Positions 45,740 through 55,720 of a stretch of 64,000 nucleotides of DNA are shown here, in pieces. The notes below the pieces were generated by a model. The model saw nothing but the letters and a program-made list of their open reading frames with translations. It was not told the DNA's origin and searched no databases. Source of the stretch: an uncultured Eubacteriales bacterium. Its GTDB lineage: Bacteria > Bacillota > Clostridia > Oscillospirales > CAG-272. Numbering within the stretch: the first letter of the stretch is position 1; every line of letters begins with the position of its first letter. Position numbers and translations under genes: made by a program. Location of the stretch: the NCBI GenBank assembly GCA_902491535.1, contig CABUHS010000010.1, forward strand, positions 1 to 64,000. The letters run 5' to 3'.

Positions 45740-46882
45740 TTATATCTTTAAATTGCATATATTTTCGTACAGGTCTTGAAAGCGTTTGTATTTACTAAGC
45801 GGTTGTATTTCCTCGGCTGATAATTTTTCAATCAGTCTGTTCTTTATTGTTGACTTAGTGGTACACGCGGTCAATTCGCTTTCCTGTACCAATGGTGATT
45901 TCATTAGCGAGTTATGTGTGATTACATTACCTGCGCAACGTTCAATCAAATTCAGATAATACATGATGGAGTTTTCAACGGCGTTCATGGCTTGGTCAGT
46001 ATCGCCGATTGCCAAATATGCCTGAGCTAGCAGGATATAACAATCACCAGAATCAAAATCGTGATACGGCGGGTGATAACATTCCTTGAAGATCACTTTC
46101 AGGATATTCAAGAATGTTTGATATACATCGATCGCGTTGTTGTATTTCCCGGTTTTATAATATGCCTTTCCCAATCGGACTGTATTGTTCTCAAGTGTTT
46201 GTAGAGCATAGTCGATATCACTACACAGACATGTGATTTCGCGTGCATGATTTCCCATATATTCGTTTACTTTTGCCATATTGGAATATAGGGTGAGATC
46301 TGTACGTGCTGGAAAATTTAGAGCCTCGACAGTTGCTTTATCATACCTGCCTTCCGATGAATATAAAAATATCAGAGCCTGACGCGCATTCATAATGTCC
46401 GATATATTTTTTGAGTATGATATAATAAGATTTGCCTGTCGGATAGTTTCATCGCAAATTTCTTTTGCGCGTTCGGCGGAGTACAGATAACTGTTTTCGG
46501 GCAGAGCCAGTGCAAGACCGAGCCGGATACAGTTATTCAACAGAATCATATTATTCGGGTATTTTTTTAACCCCTCAATCATCATATCATATGCGTGCAG
46601 ATAAGTGTCCTGTTTACCGTATTCTTTTATTGCATCTGCTTTTTGAACGATTCTCAACGCTTCGTCATTTTCGCTTGCCCCCTCGATTCCGAACAAAATA
46701 TCTGTGCTTACACCGAAAACGCTCGCTAGCGGTATAATCTGTGAAATATCCGGTAGGCCGGTTTCATTTTCCCATTTCGATACCGCTTGCGCGGTTACAT
46801 TAAGTTGTTCGGCTAATTCATCCTGTGTCAGATTTCTTTCCTTGCGAAGTTTTTTTATTGTTTGTCCTATGGAATTAGTCAT
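45740..46882 (-). CDS. XRE-family regulator with TPR-like C-terminal region
   Basis: 380 residues. An N-terminal helix-turn-helix (about 5-62: IGQTIKKLRKERNLTQDELAEQLNVTAQAVSKWENE) is followed by about 300 residues of helical repeats, likely TPRs (for example GKAYYKTGKYNNAIDVYQ and AQAYLAIGDTDQAMNAVE). Such proteins often sense peptides or partner proteins and control nearby genes; the target is not evident. AGGAGG precedes the ATG. Its promoter is interrupted by a structured repeat. Confidence 0.85.
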   Translation of the reverse strand: MTNSIGQTIKKLRKERNLTQDELAEQLNVTAQAVSKWENETGLPDISQIIPLASVFGVSTDILFGIEGASENDEALRIVQKADAIKEYGKQDTYLHAYDMMIEGLKKYPNNMILLNNCIRLGLALALPENSYLYSAERAKEICDETIRQANLIISYSKNISDIMNARQALIFLYSSEGRYDKATVEALNFPARTDLTLYSNMAKVNEYMGNHAREITCLCSDIDYALQTLENNTVRLGKAYYKTGKYNNAIDVYQTFLNILKVIFKECYHPPYHDFDSGDCYILLAQAYLAIGDTDQAMNAVENSIMYYLNLIERCAGNVITHNSLMKSPLVQESELTACTTKSTIKNRLIEKLSAEEIQPLSKYKRFQDLYENICNLKI

Positions 46883-46922
46883 TGTTTTTCCTCCATCAAT
46901 TATAATTTCTGTACTGTGTCTA

Positions 46923-47065
46923 TATTATAACATAAATCTAAGGCGAAGCCTTGTAAGCGGCAAAGCCGATAGGACGTAAGTCCTAATTTATGCTTCAATG
47001 TTCTCTCAGATGTCCAAAGGTTTGCTCAGCAAAGCTTCGGTATACATCGTGAGGTTATTATAACA
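46923..47065 (-). repeat. Promoter-associated structured repeat in the XRE promoter
   Basis: TATTATAACA at 46923-46932 and again at 47056-47065 flank a 133-bp unit homologous to the repeats at 8881-9299. The outer stem (ATAAAT with ATTTAT) encloses three mini-hairpins AAGGC/GCCTT, CGGC/GCCG and AGGAC/GTCCT; the second part keeps TTCAATGTTCTCTCAG and ends GTGAGGT. The hairpin sequences differ from the rqcH copies while the pairing is kept. Confidence 0.85.
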
Positions 47066-47085
47066 CTCAAACAGCCATATGTGAA
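47057..47085 (-). promoter_or_regulatory. Outer promoter of the XRE-TPR gene
   Basis: Read leftward: TTCACA (47080-47085), 17 bp, TATAAT (47057-47062), directly followed by the structured repeat. A second TATAAT (46924-46929) at the far end of the repeat has no -35. Confidence 0.68.
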
Positions 47086-47137
47086 GCGACATAAAGGTTA
47101 GTTCAATCCAACGGAGCGTTGTGTTTTGGAAAAAGCA

Positions 47138-47260
47138 TCACATAACTGTATGTAATGCATAGCTGTCAGAACTGTCGACCGGCATGCCGAACTGATACTG
47201 CGTAAGGCTTTTACGTGTTCTAAGTTCATGCAGAAAATTACCAAAACTATAGTCTCTCAT
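47138..47260 (-). pseudogene. Truncated XRE helix-turn-helix gene
   Basis: From the ATG at 47260 (GGAGG upstream) 40 residues can be read: MRDYSFGNFLHELRTRKSLTQYQF, the first half of an XRE HTH, then 16 unrelated residues and a stop. The second HTH helix and the WENG-type motif are missing. A promoter (TTGAAC, 17 bp, TATAAT) precedes it at about 47285-47315. It is probably a remnant of a second regulator. Confidence 0.6.
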
Positions 47261-47540
47261 AATATCCTCCGTTTGCTTGCTGTCTATATTATACAGTAAC
47301 TTTAATATCCGTTCAAGATACAAGTTATCTACCGCAAGTAGAAGATATCCTATCAATGATAAGTTTGTTTTGCTGAGATGCTTGGCGAAGGGGTTCAAGC
47401 ACATAATCTGTCCGATACACCACAAAGTACATGCCAGATACTTGAATAATTTAAACAGATTAATAAAATTTCATTGCTTATTGAAAGTATAGCACCAAAA
47501 TATGATTTTCAGCTGATTGAATACATCCTTTAAATGCAAG

Positions 47541-47582
47541 AAAAACGACAAGCTTCTTTTTATCGAAACTTGTCGTTTTTTG
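47541..47582. terminator. Bidirectional terminator
   Basis: AAAAACGACAAG (47541-47552) pairs with CTTGTCGTTTTT (47569-47580). About 160 bp of featureless sequence lies between it and the DUF4932-like gene. Confidence 0.82.
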
Positions 47583-47719
47583 AAAAGGCAGTATAAAATA
47601 GATGCTTGTCGTGTACAAGTTCAAAACCTTGTGAATTTGTCCTCAAAAATCTAATTTTGATACTATGCGTATTGAAATTAGGCTTTTTATTTTTCTGAAA
47701 AGACTTAAAATCAAGGTTT

Positions 47720-48652
47720 TTATGGTTTATTGCTTTTACTTAAAATTTCATCTATATTTTGCGTGTAAAATTCTGAGAACGTTACGCCGCTGTTTTCAAA
47801 CACCTTTAACATATCGACAAAATCATCTATAAAAATAAAACTTTCACGTTGACGTTCATATTCAGCAGAGATATCAAATTTGGAAAACAGCATATGGTTT
47901 GCCTCCATAAATCGTATCTGAAACGCCCTGACAAAATATTCGTTTATCACTGCATAATCCACGTTATAACTTTTGGGCATATTCTTGTGAACTTCAAAAA
48001 AGCGTGTGTGATTTTTTAGCAGTTCCTTGTTTGCCTCAACAATCGGATTTACAAAGCAGTGCGCATATTCGTGCGCGATTCCCTTGGCAAAAAAATCAAA
48101 CATCCAGTAAGGCTTGCCGTTTTCATCATAATATGGCATATAGCGAACTGTATAAGCAATTTTCTTTTCTCCCAACGCAATATTAAATCCATAGTTTCCT
48201 GCAATGGGGCATATTATTAAATGAAATTCATTAGCATTACTTTTGAAATAGTTTTCAATATATGATATCCAAGTATCTAAATCACAGGAATTTATGTATT
48301 CGAGTATGCTTGCGTAATATGTGTTTTGTGTATGGAAGAAATCGTCAAAGCAGCTTTCCTCTGCGAATTGCGTCGTTTTTACCGCCCATAAATGCAGTTC
48401 GTGCGAATCATCTTTAAGTATATTTTCCAAATTTAGAATTGCTTTCAGTGGACGGATATGAAAAAAATAATTTTCCGTTATTAATTCCTTCGTGATTTGC
48501 ACTGCGGCATGATCTTTATATGTCTCAAACCAATCGGATATATTTTTTAAATATGTCTTATTATTAAGGCATTGCACGGTCTTTTCCTGTTCACCTGCAA
48601 GATATAACAAAATTTGTACAAGCTCTATTTGCTTATTTATTTCAGCTTTCAT
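47720..48652 (-). CDS. DUF4932-like putative zinc metalloprotease
   Basis: 310 residues, no signal peptide. The HExxH motif lies in KGIAHEYAHCFVNP (about residues 190-203), and a downstream Glu in DYAVINEYFVRAFQIRF may be the third ligand. The motif with following N-P is typical of DUF4932 proteins. The substrate is unknown. GGTGATAAC precedes the ATG. It stands alone between the HTH remnant and the recombinase, in visibly AT-rich DNA. Confidence 0.62.
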   Translation of the reverse strand: MKAEINKQIELVQILLYLAGEQEKTVQCLNNKTYLKNISDWFETYKDHAAVQITKELITENYFFHIRPLKAILNLENILKDDSHELHLWAVKTTQFAEESCFDDFFHTQNTYYASILEYINSCDLDTWISYIENYFKSNANEFHLIICPIAGNYGFNIALGEKKIAYTVRYMPYYDENGKPYWMFDFFAKGIAHEYAHCFVNPIVEANKELLKNHTRFFEVHKNMPKSYNVDYAVINEYFVRAFQIRFMEANHMLFSKFDISAEYERQRESFIFIDDFVDMLKVFENSGVTFSEFYTQNIDEILSKSNKP

Positions 48653-49004
48653 GTTATCACCGTAAATTAGTTTTATGGCACAGAAATTTGCCGGATTTCA
48701 ATCTGTGTTTTAAACATTATAATATACAAATATGAAAAAAATTATCATACCATAATATATCATTCCACAAAGACTGTAAATTGCTATTTTATTAAAAGTA
48801 TCCTCTTGATCGTATCCATAGTATTATTTCACATTGAGTAGAGCAAATACATTTAATTAAATGTGTGATAATATTTTAAGTGGTAAATTGTAATGGTTCT
48901 AAGTCCTCCGTCGAAAACGTAAAAACATCTTTTCTATTGTTCTTAGACATGATACAAAATTATATCATAATTTCTCCTGCAATTCAACGCTTTGCGGAGT
49001 AAAG
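48653..49004. other. AT-rich intergenic region
   Basis: About 350 bp between two leftward genes. I see no ORF, terminator or clear promoter pair. It could include the attachment site of the serine recombinase, but nothing in the sequence marks it. Confidence 0.4.
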
Positions 49005-50561
49005 TTAACTCTTTTCTTCTCTATTTTCTCCGGAAATGACAATTTGAGAGAAAAGAGAAAATACAAAAAAAGAGACGACAACTTTCTGTCGAAAATTGCC
49101 GTTTACTGGTGCGCTTGAGCATTCTATAATCGAACCGTTTACTTCATCCAGTGTAACGGTAGTATTTGCTTCGTTGTAGTTAAAGGTCAAAACTAGCTTA
49201 TCGTCATATACATACACTGCATTCACAAAGCTGTCAATAAGTCTTTCCTTGTGTTCTTTCTTTGTTACTTCCATACTGCGAAATCTCTGCAGCCAGAAAA
49301 TCAATCCCTCTTTGGTAAGAGGAGGGCGTTTCAGTTCTTCTTTAATAATCTTTAATTCCAATTCTTCCTTAGTGCTCTCAAGCTCGATCATACGCTGCTT
49401 TGTAGTAGCCGTGATGATCCCCCGTTCGATAGCATTCATCAGATTTGCTATCGCTCTTTCAGTTTCGCTCAACTGCTGTTTCAGAAGGATAACAGATGTG
49501 TTTTCGGTGCTGGCTACACGGAGTACGATGTTTGCAATATCTTCAATTACATCGTCCTGCATCAGTACCTCTTTGGTATAGCGAACAACAATATCTTCAA
49601 TCCATTCTTTCTTTACGGTCTTCTTATCACAGGTATGCTTGTACTTCACGTTATTGCATTTATAGTACCGATGCACCGTGCCGTTCCTGCCCGTACCGCT
49701 TTCACCTGTCATAAAAACACCACATTTACCACAGAACAATTTGGTTGTCAGCAGATATTCGTCCTCGGCCTTGTGCCTTGCGGCGGCTTTTTTGTTTTTC
49801 TGTAATTGTTCCTGCACCTTGTTGAATAAATCCGTTGGAACGATCTGTGGTATACCGTTTTCGTGAACAATGTCTCTAAACCTATATTCACCGATGTAAC
49901 GCCTATTTTTCAGCATATCCGTTACAATATTGATGGATATTTTTGTACCAAGTGATGTTGTTAATCCTTTGGCATTTAACAGGGTTACGATCTCCTTAAT
50001 GGTCTTGCCTTTGGCGTACCACTTGAATGCTTCTAATACCCACGGAGCTTTCAGTGGGTCAATCTCAAATAACTGTTCTTTGTTAATAACATATCCGATA
50101 GGAACCGTACCACCGTTGAATTTGCACTTTAAGGCATTTTCCGTAAGACCTCTTGTGACCTTTTCAGCAAGCTCTGCGGAGTAGTATTCCGCCATTCCTT
50201 CAAGCACGGATTCAAGCAGTATGCCCTCTGAACCATCGGATATGTGCTCCGTTGCCGAGACCACTCTGACATTGTTCTTTTTAAGCACATTCTTATAACG
50301 AGCTGAGTCGTAACGATTTCTTGCGAAACGGTCTAACTTCCATACGATGATTACATCAAACTTCTGTTTTGAACTGTCTTTAATCATCTTTTGGAATTGC
50401 GGTCGGTTATCCGTCTTGGCCGACAAGGCTCTGTCAATGTACATATCCAGAATGGTAATGCCTTGCCGTTGGGCAAATGCTGTGCATTCACGCACCTGAC
50501 CGTCGATGCTTTCCTCGCGTTGGCTGTCCGAGGAATATCTTGCATAAATCACTGCTGTCAT
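49005..50561 (-). CDS. Large serine recombinase (site-specific integrase)
   Basis: 518 residues from the ATG at 50561, which has AGGAGGT upstream. The resolvase domain begins MTAVIYARYSSDSQREES with the catalytic Ser in YSSDSQ, and contains WKLDRFARNRYD. Then come the recombinase domain (GYVINKEQLFEID), a zinc ribbon (CGKCGVFM, CNNVKYKHTC) and a coiled coil (about 365-420). Such enzymes insert and excise phages, ICEs or cassettes. It lies on the same strand, 235 bp after the restriction operon, so it may move this operon. Confidence 0.92.
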   Translation of the reverse strand: MTAVIYARYSSDSQREESIDGQVRECTAFAQRQGITILDMYIDRALSAKTDNRPQFQKMIKDSSKQKFDVIIVWKLDRFARNRYDSARYKNVLKKNNVRVVSATEHISDGSEGILLESVLEGMAEYYSAELAEKVTRGLTENALKCKFNGGTVPIGYVINKEQLFEIDPLKAPWVLEAFKWYAKGKTIKEIVTLLNAKGLTTSLGTKISINIVTDMLKNRRYIGEYRFRDIVHENGIPQIVPTDLFNKVQEQLQKNKKAAARHKAEDEYLLTTKLFCGKCGVFMTGESGTGRNGTVHRYYKCNNVKYKHTCDKKTVKKEWIEDIVVRYTKEVLMQDDVIEDIANIVLRVASTENTSVILLKQQLSETERAIANLMNAIERGIITATTKQRMIELESTKEELELKIIKEELKRPPLTKEGLIFWLQRFRSMEVTKKEHKERLIDSFVNAVYVYDDKLVLTFNYNEANTTVTLDEVNGSIIECSSAPVNGNFRQKVVVSFFVFSLFSQIVISGENREEKS

Positions 50562-50795
50562 TCGCGGTTCACCTCCTGCCAATATTCCGTTTTCTTTTGT
50601 ACCATAGTTTTATCACGCCCTTTCAATTTGATTGAATGCAATATTATAAAATTTCCACCTTATCCCAATAAACTCCACCTTTCTGTTTTCAAGAATGCGG
50701 AGTTAATATAAAAAGCAAGGTTTTATTTGGCAAGAAAAAATGCAAATCAATCTAATGTTCTGCTTATCTAAAAGATATTTTGCTTGTTAGAGATA

Positions 50796-53700
50796 TTATC
50801 CAATGCCGAAAAATCTTTCAAAAAATGCTTGCAATTTTTGGATCACGCTCTGCTTCTTTTCAGCACGGTTTCCACCGCCAAAGCGGGACATCGGCGGCAT
50901 AAGCTTATCAATTGCCGTACCGCTTGTCTTTACCGAACCTTCACGGAATGCCACATCAATAAATTTTCGTGTTTCCTCTTCTTTTAGATTTTCTTCTTTA
51001 ATAATAGTAACAAGCTGCCTTTCTTTTTCCTCGGCTACATAGCTGCGCCACTCAATCATTACATCGGAAACCTCGTTAATACCGGCAATGAAGTTCTCGA
51101 TAAGCGCCTTTTTGCTGCGCAGTTCAGGACTGGCATCGACAGCCTTGCGGATTGTGATAAGCACTTCCTTATCATCGCAATGGGAATCGTGATACTTCTT
51201 GACAAGCATCAGGATATAGTCAATATTGATTTCAATTTGCTTTATCAGCTCGATTTCAAAAACAATATCGTCTGTGATGTCCTCTTTTTCTCCTCCGGGC
51301 TTGCGATTCTTCCATTCATCACGGAGATCCTGATATCTGCCGAGATAATCCTGCAAGTCACGCTCGGAAAGAATTTCGTTCCCTGCAAACTCATCGAATG
51401 ATGTCAGCAGATTACGCATACGAAGGATAGCACCGAACAGAACGATAAATTCCTTCTGTTTTTGTTCTCCAATAATGCGCTCATCTGAAAGAGGAAACTT
51501 TGTTGTCAGTTCTTCTATCATATCTGCATAGCCGGGATGATATTTTTCGTCACTATCCTCGTAACCGAAATAATAGTCCCTGTATCCGCGCATCAGCACA
51601 ATGCCGCCCGCTTTTTTGTCACCGAAAAGCGAGATAGCGTCATCAGTACGCTTTTGCAGATTGCGAAAACAAACAATATTACCGAATGTTTTAATAGAAT
51701 TGAGAATGCGGTTGGTACGGGAATACGCCTGAATCAATCCGTGCATTTTCAGGTTTTTATCTACCCACAGTGTGTTAAGCGTAGTTGCGTCAAAGCCTGT
51801 CAGGAACATATTGACCACAATGAGCAAATCAAGCTCCTTGTTCTTCATTCGCAGTGACACATCTTTATAGTAGTTTTGGAATTTGTCGCCGTCTGTGGAA
51901 TAGTTGGTATGGAACATCTCGTTGTAATCGGCAATAGCTGTGTCAAGAAAATCACGGGAGGTTGCGTCAAGTGAGGAAGTATCTTCGGGATTTTCCTCGT
52001 CAAGAAGTCCGTCTGTTTCCGCTTCGTTTGCTCCGTAACTGTAAATAAGGGCTACCTTTAACCGCCGTTGCGGATTTTCAGCCATCTGACGCTTAAATTC
52101 CGCATAATACAGCTTAGCGGCGTCCACAGACGAAACCGCAAAAATGGAGTTGAAACCGCTGACACGCTGTTTTTGCTTGATTTCCTCAATAGTTGCTTTT
52201 CCGCTTGCAGACGCAACATCAGCTATATTTTGCAAAACATTGAATGTATATGTTTTATCCCTACGGTAAGTTTTTTGATCAAAATGAGTTAGTATGTAAT
52301 CCGTCACCAAGCGAATGCGTTCGGGAGATTGAAACGCCTTTTCACGGTTAATATCCCAAACCTCTTTATCATCAATATCAGGCTCTTTATCCATCGTTTT
52401 GATATAGTCCACACGGAACGGCAGCACGTTTTTATCATTGATAGCATCTACGATAGTATAAGTGTGTAATTGATCGCCGAAAGCCTGCTCTGTTGTGCGA
52501 AGTGTGGGATTTTTGCTTACCCCTGCATTAACTGCAAAGATAGGTGTTCCCGTAAATCCGAATAAGTGATATTTTTTGAAATATTTCGTAATTGCTAAGT
52601 GCATATCACCGAATTGACTGCGGTGACATTCGTCAAAGATAATGACCACACGCTTATCAAAAACGCTGTGACCTGCGTTCTTTTTGATAAAGGTAGCAAG
52701 CTTTTGAATGGTAGTAATAATAATTTTTGCGTTATCGTCTTCAAGCTGTTTTTTCAGTATCGCAGTAGAGGAATTGCTGTTCGCCGCGCCTTTTTCAAAG
52801 CGGTCATATTCCTTCATCGTCTGATAGTCAAGGTCTTTTCGGTCTACCACAAACAGAACCTTGTCGATATAGTCCAGCTTAGACGCAAGCCGCGCCGTCT
52901 TAAACGAAGTCAGCGTTTTACCGCTGCCTGTTGTATGCCAAATATAACCGCCGCCTGCAACACTGCCGTACTTCTTATAATTGTTTGCAATCTCAATACG
53001 GTTCAAGATACGCTCTGTGGCAACAATTTGATAAGGACGCATAACAAGCAGCATATTTTCTGCCGTAAAGACGCAGTAACGGGTTAATATGTTAAGCACG
53101 GTATGCTTGCAGAAAAAGGTCTTTGTAAAGTCCACAAGGTCAGGAATAATGCGGTTGTTCGCATCCGCCCAAAAAGAGGTAAATTCAAAGCTGTTGCTGG
53201 TTTTCTCTTTTTTCGCCTTATGAGAATAGGCGTCTTTTATATGATTGAAACGGGTGGTATTGGAATAATATTTTGTGTTCGTGCCGTTAGATACCACAAA
53301 TATCTGCACAAATTCGTACAAACCGCTTGCCGCAGGGAAGCTGTCACGCTGATAACGGTCTATCTGATTGAACGCCTCGCGTATCGGCACACCACGACGC
53401 TTTAACTCAATATGTATAAGCGGCAGCCCATTTACAAGAATTGTCACATCGTAACGGTTATCGTGCGCAGCGCCCTCATCGGCGGAAACGGCATATTGAT
53501 TGATGACTTGCAGCGTATTGTTATGAATATTCTTTTTATCAATCAGCGTGATATTTTTACTTTCTCCGTTATCACGCCTCAGTACCTGCACATGGTCTTC
53601 CTGAATAAGGCGTGTTTTTTCCGCTATGCCGTCTTTGGAATTGGCAAGCACCTCATGAAAAAAGCGATTCCACTCATCATCGGAAAAACGATAATTATTT

Positions 53701-53909
53701 AGCTTTTCAAGCTGTACACGCAAATTATCAATCAAATCCTTTTCTTTATGAAGGGTCAGATATTCATAGCCTAAATCTTTCAGCAGGCGGATAAATTCTT
53801 TTTCAAGCTCCGCTTCGCTTTGATAAGCATCCGAACGTTTTTCCTGCGGCTTGTATTCGGTTACAACAGTGCTTTCGCTGCTTTGGGCAACAATATTGAA
53901 ATACGGCAT
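50796..53909 (-). CDS. hsdR: Type I restriction enzyme, R subunit
   Basis: 1,037 residues, the usual size of EcoR124-class HsdR. The N-terminal nuclease domain has DVTILVNGLPLIHIELKRRG (Asp and ELK motif). The translocase has the Walker A YIWHTTGSGKTLTSFKTA and the DECH box IIFDECHRSQFGDMH, with later helicase motifs FTGTPIF and VVNMFLTGFDA. It cuts unmodified DNA far from the recognition site with HsdM and HsdS. Last gene of the restriction operon, 4 bp after the small membrane protein gene. Confidence 0.95.
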   Translation of the reverse strand: MPYFNIVAQSSESTVVTEYKPQEKRSDAYQSEAELEKEFIRLLKDLGYEYLTLHKEKDLIDNLRVQLEKLNNYRFSDDEWNRFFHEVLANSKDGIAEKTRLIQEDHVQVLRRDNGESKNITLIDKKNIHNNTLQVINQYAVSADEGAAHDNRYDVTILVNGLPLIHIELKRRGVPIREAFNQIDRYQRDSFPAASGLYEFVQIFVVSNGTNTKYYSNTTRFNHIKDAYSHKAKKEKTSNSFEFTSFWADANNRIIPDLVDFTKTFFCKHTVLNILTRYCVFTAENMLLVMRPYQIVATERILNRIEIANNYKKYGSVAGGGYIWHTTGSGKTLTSFKTARLASKLDYIDKVLFVVDRKDLDYQTMKEYDRFEKGAANSNSSTAILKKQLEDDNAKIIITTIQKLATFIKKNAGHSVFDKRVVIIFDECHRSQFGDMHLAITKYFKKYHLFGFTGTPIFAVNAGVSKNPTLRTTEQAFGDQLHTYTIVDAINDKNVLPFRVDYIKTMDKEPDIDDKEVWDINREKAFQSPERIRLVTDYILTHFDQKTYRRDKTYTFNVLQNIADVASASGKATIEEIKQKQRVSGFNSIFAVSSVDAAKLYYAEFKRQMAENPQRRLKVALIYSYGANEAETDGLLDEENPEDTSSLDATSRDFLDTAIADYNEMFHTNYSTDGDKFQNYYKDVSLRMKNKELDLLIVVNMFLTGFDATTLNTLWVDKNLKMHGLIQAYSRTNRILNSIKTFGNIVCFRNLQKRTDDAISLFGDKKAGGIVLMRGYRDYYFGYEDSDEKYHPGYADMIEELTTKFPLSDERIIGEQKQKEFIVLFGAILRMRNLLTSFDEFAGNEILSERDLQDYLGRYQDLRDEWKNRKPGGEKEDITDDIVFEIELIKQIEINIDYILMLVKKYHDSHCDDKEVLITIRKAVDASPELRSKKALIENFIAGINEVSDVMIEWRSYVAEEKERQLVTIIKEENLKEEETRKFIDVAFREGSVKTSGTAIDKLMPPMSRFGGGNRAEKKQSVIQKLQAFFERFFGIG

Positions 53910-53912
53910 TGA

Positions 53913-54542
53913 TTAAGCCCCCTTTACAATAGCGATAACGGCAATAATAATTGAAACAAGAGAAGCAATAGAAGCAAACAGACCGAAAAGATAATTGCGA
54001 TTATAAAACCTGTCGACCTCTATACTTGCCATTCGGAACAAACGAGACAAAATAAAAGCAATGAAACCATATAAAATTAAAAATATGTTTTGATACCACG
54101 GCAATTGAATCATGTTTATCATTATAAATTGTGTAGGTACAACTGCAATAAATAATATAGAAAGAATCAATAAACACCATTTCATTAGCCGAAAGAATAA
54201 TGAAATGAATGATTTTAACAGTGCTAAAGAAGCTCTATCTCCCTTTATATCTTTTTTGGGCAAGAACAATATTTTTATGAATACCTTTATCTCATTAAAA
54301 AACTTTTTGATTTTGCTCGTATGCTCCTTGTATCCTATTTTATCACGCCATTCTGCAAGAGTAGCTTTGCGTTGCTCTTCCTCTTTTTGCACTTTTATTT
54401 CTTCAGCCTCTACAATAGCGCAAGCAATGATGTGCTGTATTTCTTCCGCACTCATATTTTCCGGCAGATTCATATTGACCGATTGCAAAGGTTTTGAAGC
54501 AGTATTTTGTTTTGCTTTTTTCTTGTTTTTGCCTTTTCCCAT
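53913..54542 (-). CDS. Unknown coiled-coil membrane protein inside the restriction operon
   Basis: 209 residues from the ATG at 54542, which overlaps the hsdS stop (TGATG) and has AAGGAG upstream. A basic Lys/Asn-rich start is followed by a charged helix (about 30-70, AEEIQHIIACAIVEAEEIKVQKEEEQRK), then two closely spaced hydrophobic segments (about 118-160) and one at the end (about 188-208). I do not recognise a family. Tight coupling to hsdS and hsdR suggests a job with the restriction system, possibly a second defence layer. Confidence 0.7.
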   Translation of the reverse strand: MGKGKNKKKAKQNTASKPLQSVNMNLPENMSAEEIQHIIACAIVEAEEIKVQKEEEQRKATLAEWRDKIGYKEHTSKIKKFFNEIKVFIKILFLPKKDIKGDRASLALLKSFISLFFRLMKWCLLILSILFIAVVPTQFIMINMIQLPWYQNIFLILYGFIAFILSRLFRMASIEVDRFYNRNYLFGLFASIASLVSIIIAVIAIVKGA

Positions 54543-55720
54543 CAACTTGTTTTCTCCTTAAAAGTCAATAGCTTGTTTCTGTAATATTCATATTGTTTTT
54601 GCCTTGCTTCGATTTCGGCGGGTATACCAATTTTGAGATCAGTGCAAATCGCCTCAAAATTATCAAGGACATTAACAAGGCGTTCCTGTACATCTAATGG
54701 CGGAATTGATATAAATATCCTACCTATGTCATCTTTGTTGATTTTTGTTGGAGTTGCATTCCAAAGTATGCGCTTTGCCAGTTCTGATCTGCCGATACCG
54801 CTTTCTAAGTAATGCTTTAAATATTTACTGCTTAAAATACTATGGTTAGGGCGTAACAAAGCAAGCGAAACATAATACGCCAAATCATTGTCATTTTCCA
54901 CAATTGCACATTTACCAATAACACCTGCCGTAATCCTTGTCATAAATAAATCACCAGTATGTGGTTTTATTTTGAACTTTGCAAACGCCTCTGTGGAAAT
55001 GAATTTTTTTGTAGCATAAAGATTGTCTATATCTTCAACACTTACAAAAGGTACGCCGTTTTCAGTATATTCTGGAGTCTGATGCGTTCCGTCATACACC
55101 TCGCATACCGCTCCAAGTGTTACCTTTTCTACAGGCATATTTTGTTCAAGCAATGTATCTCTATAATACTCATACTGTTTTTTTCTTGCCGTAAGCTCTG
55201 CCGTAAGCTCTGCCGTAAGCTCTGTGAAATTGTCCAATATACGGACAATTTCACGCTGTACAGGCAGCGGTGGAACAGGAATTATAAAATCCTCTGTAAT
55301 TGATAAAGATATTTGTGGTAACGATCCCATTCCAGAAGCCGCAGTTCGGAAGTATTCCATATTATTCTTTAATACATAATAAAGATATTTAACCGAGGTT
55401 ATTTCATCGGAAGTATACGCCCACATCTCATTTTTAAAAGTAAAGGATTTATCATAAAACACAGCATCAATCACACCACGAGACTGAACTAAAACTGCAG
55501 GAACTCTTGTTATATTTGCATTTGAGATATCTTTTTCGACAGCATTAATAACTGTCTTTCCTCCTGCAAACACCCGAATTTCTCCATTAGGATTCTCTAT
55601 TTGCTTCATTTTGGCGGCTGTTATGGGTGTACCCTTGAGCCTTTTATACACTTCTTTGATTTTTTTATATTCCACGCCGTTCGGACAAAATTCCTGCAAC
55701 AATTTTTCAAGGTTGCTCAT
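54542..55720 (-). CDS. hsdS: Type I restriction-modification specificity subunit
   Basis: 392 residues from the ATG at 55720 (GGAGAAGG upstream); the longer frame adds unmatched residues inside the previous gene. Two target-recognition domains (about 5-165 and 200-365) end in the conserved spacers IPVPPLPVQREIVRILDNFTEL and ISIPPLDVQERLVNVLDNFEAI. The central spacer carries TELTAELTAELTA, encoded by three 12-bp repeats, as in EcoR124 where the number of TAEL units sets the spacing of the bipartite DNA site. Confidence 0.93.
   Translation of the reverse strand: MSNLEKLLQEFCPNGVEYKKIKEVYKRLKGTPITAAKMKQIENPNGEIRVFAGGKTVINAVEKDISNANITRVPAVLVQSRGVIDAVFYDKSFTFKNEMWAYTSDEITSVKYLYYVLKNNMEYFRTAASGMGSLPQISLSITEDFIIPVPPLPVQREIVRILDNFTELTAELTAELTARKKQYEYYRDTLLEQNMPVEKVTLGAVCEVYDGTHQTPEYTENGVPFVSVEDIDNLYATKKFISTEAFAKFKIKPHTGDLFMTRITAGVIGKCAIVENDNDLAYYVSLALLRPNHSILSSKYLKHYLESGIGRSELAKRILWNATPTKINKDDIGRIFISIPPLDVQERLVNVLDNFEAICTDLKIGIPAEIEARQKQYEYYRNKLLTFKEKTS
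55188..55223 (-). repeat. Three 12-bp repeats encoding TAEL in hsdS
   Basis: Units at 55188-55199, 55200-55211 and 55212-55223 (GCCGTAAGCTCT on the + strand) are identical. A change in number keeps the frame and shifts the distance between the two recognition domains by four residues. Confidence 0.92.

Noticed and set aside
47138..47425. Full 95-codon frame as a gene
   Set aside because: Only the part from 47260 has a promoter and ribosome site, and it encodes a truncated HTH; the upstream codons overlap the promoter.
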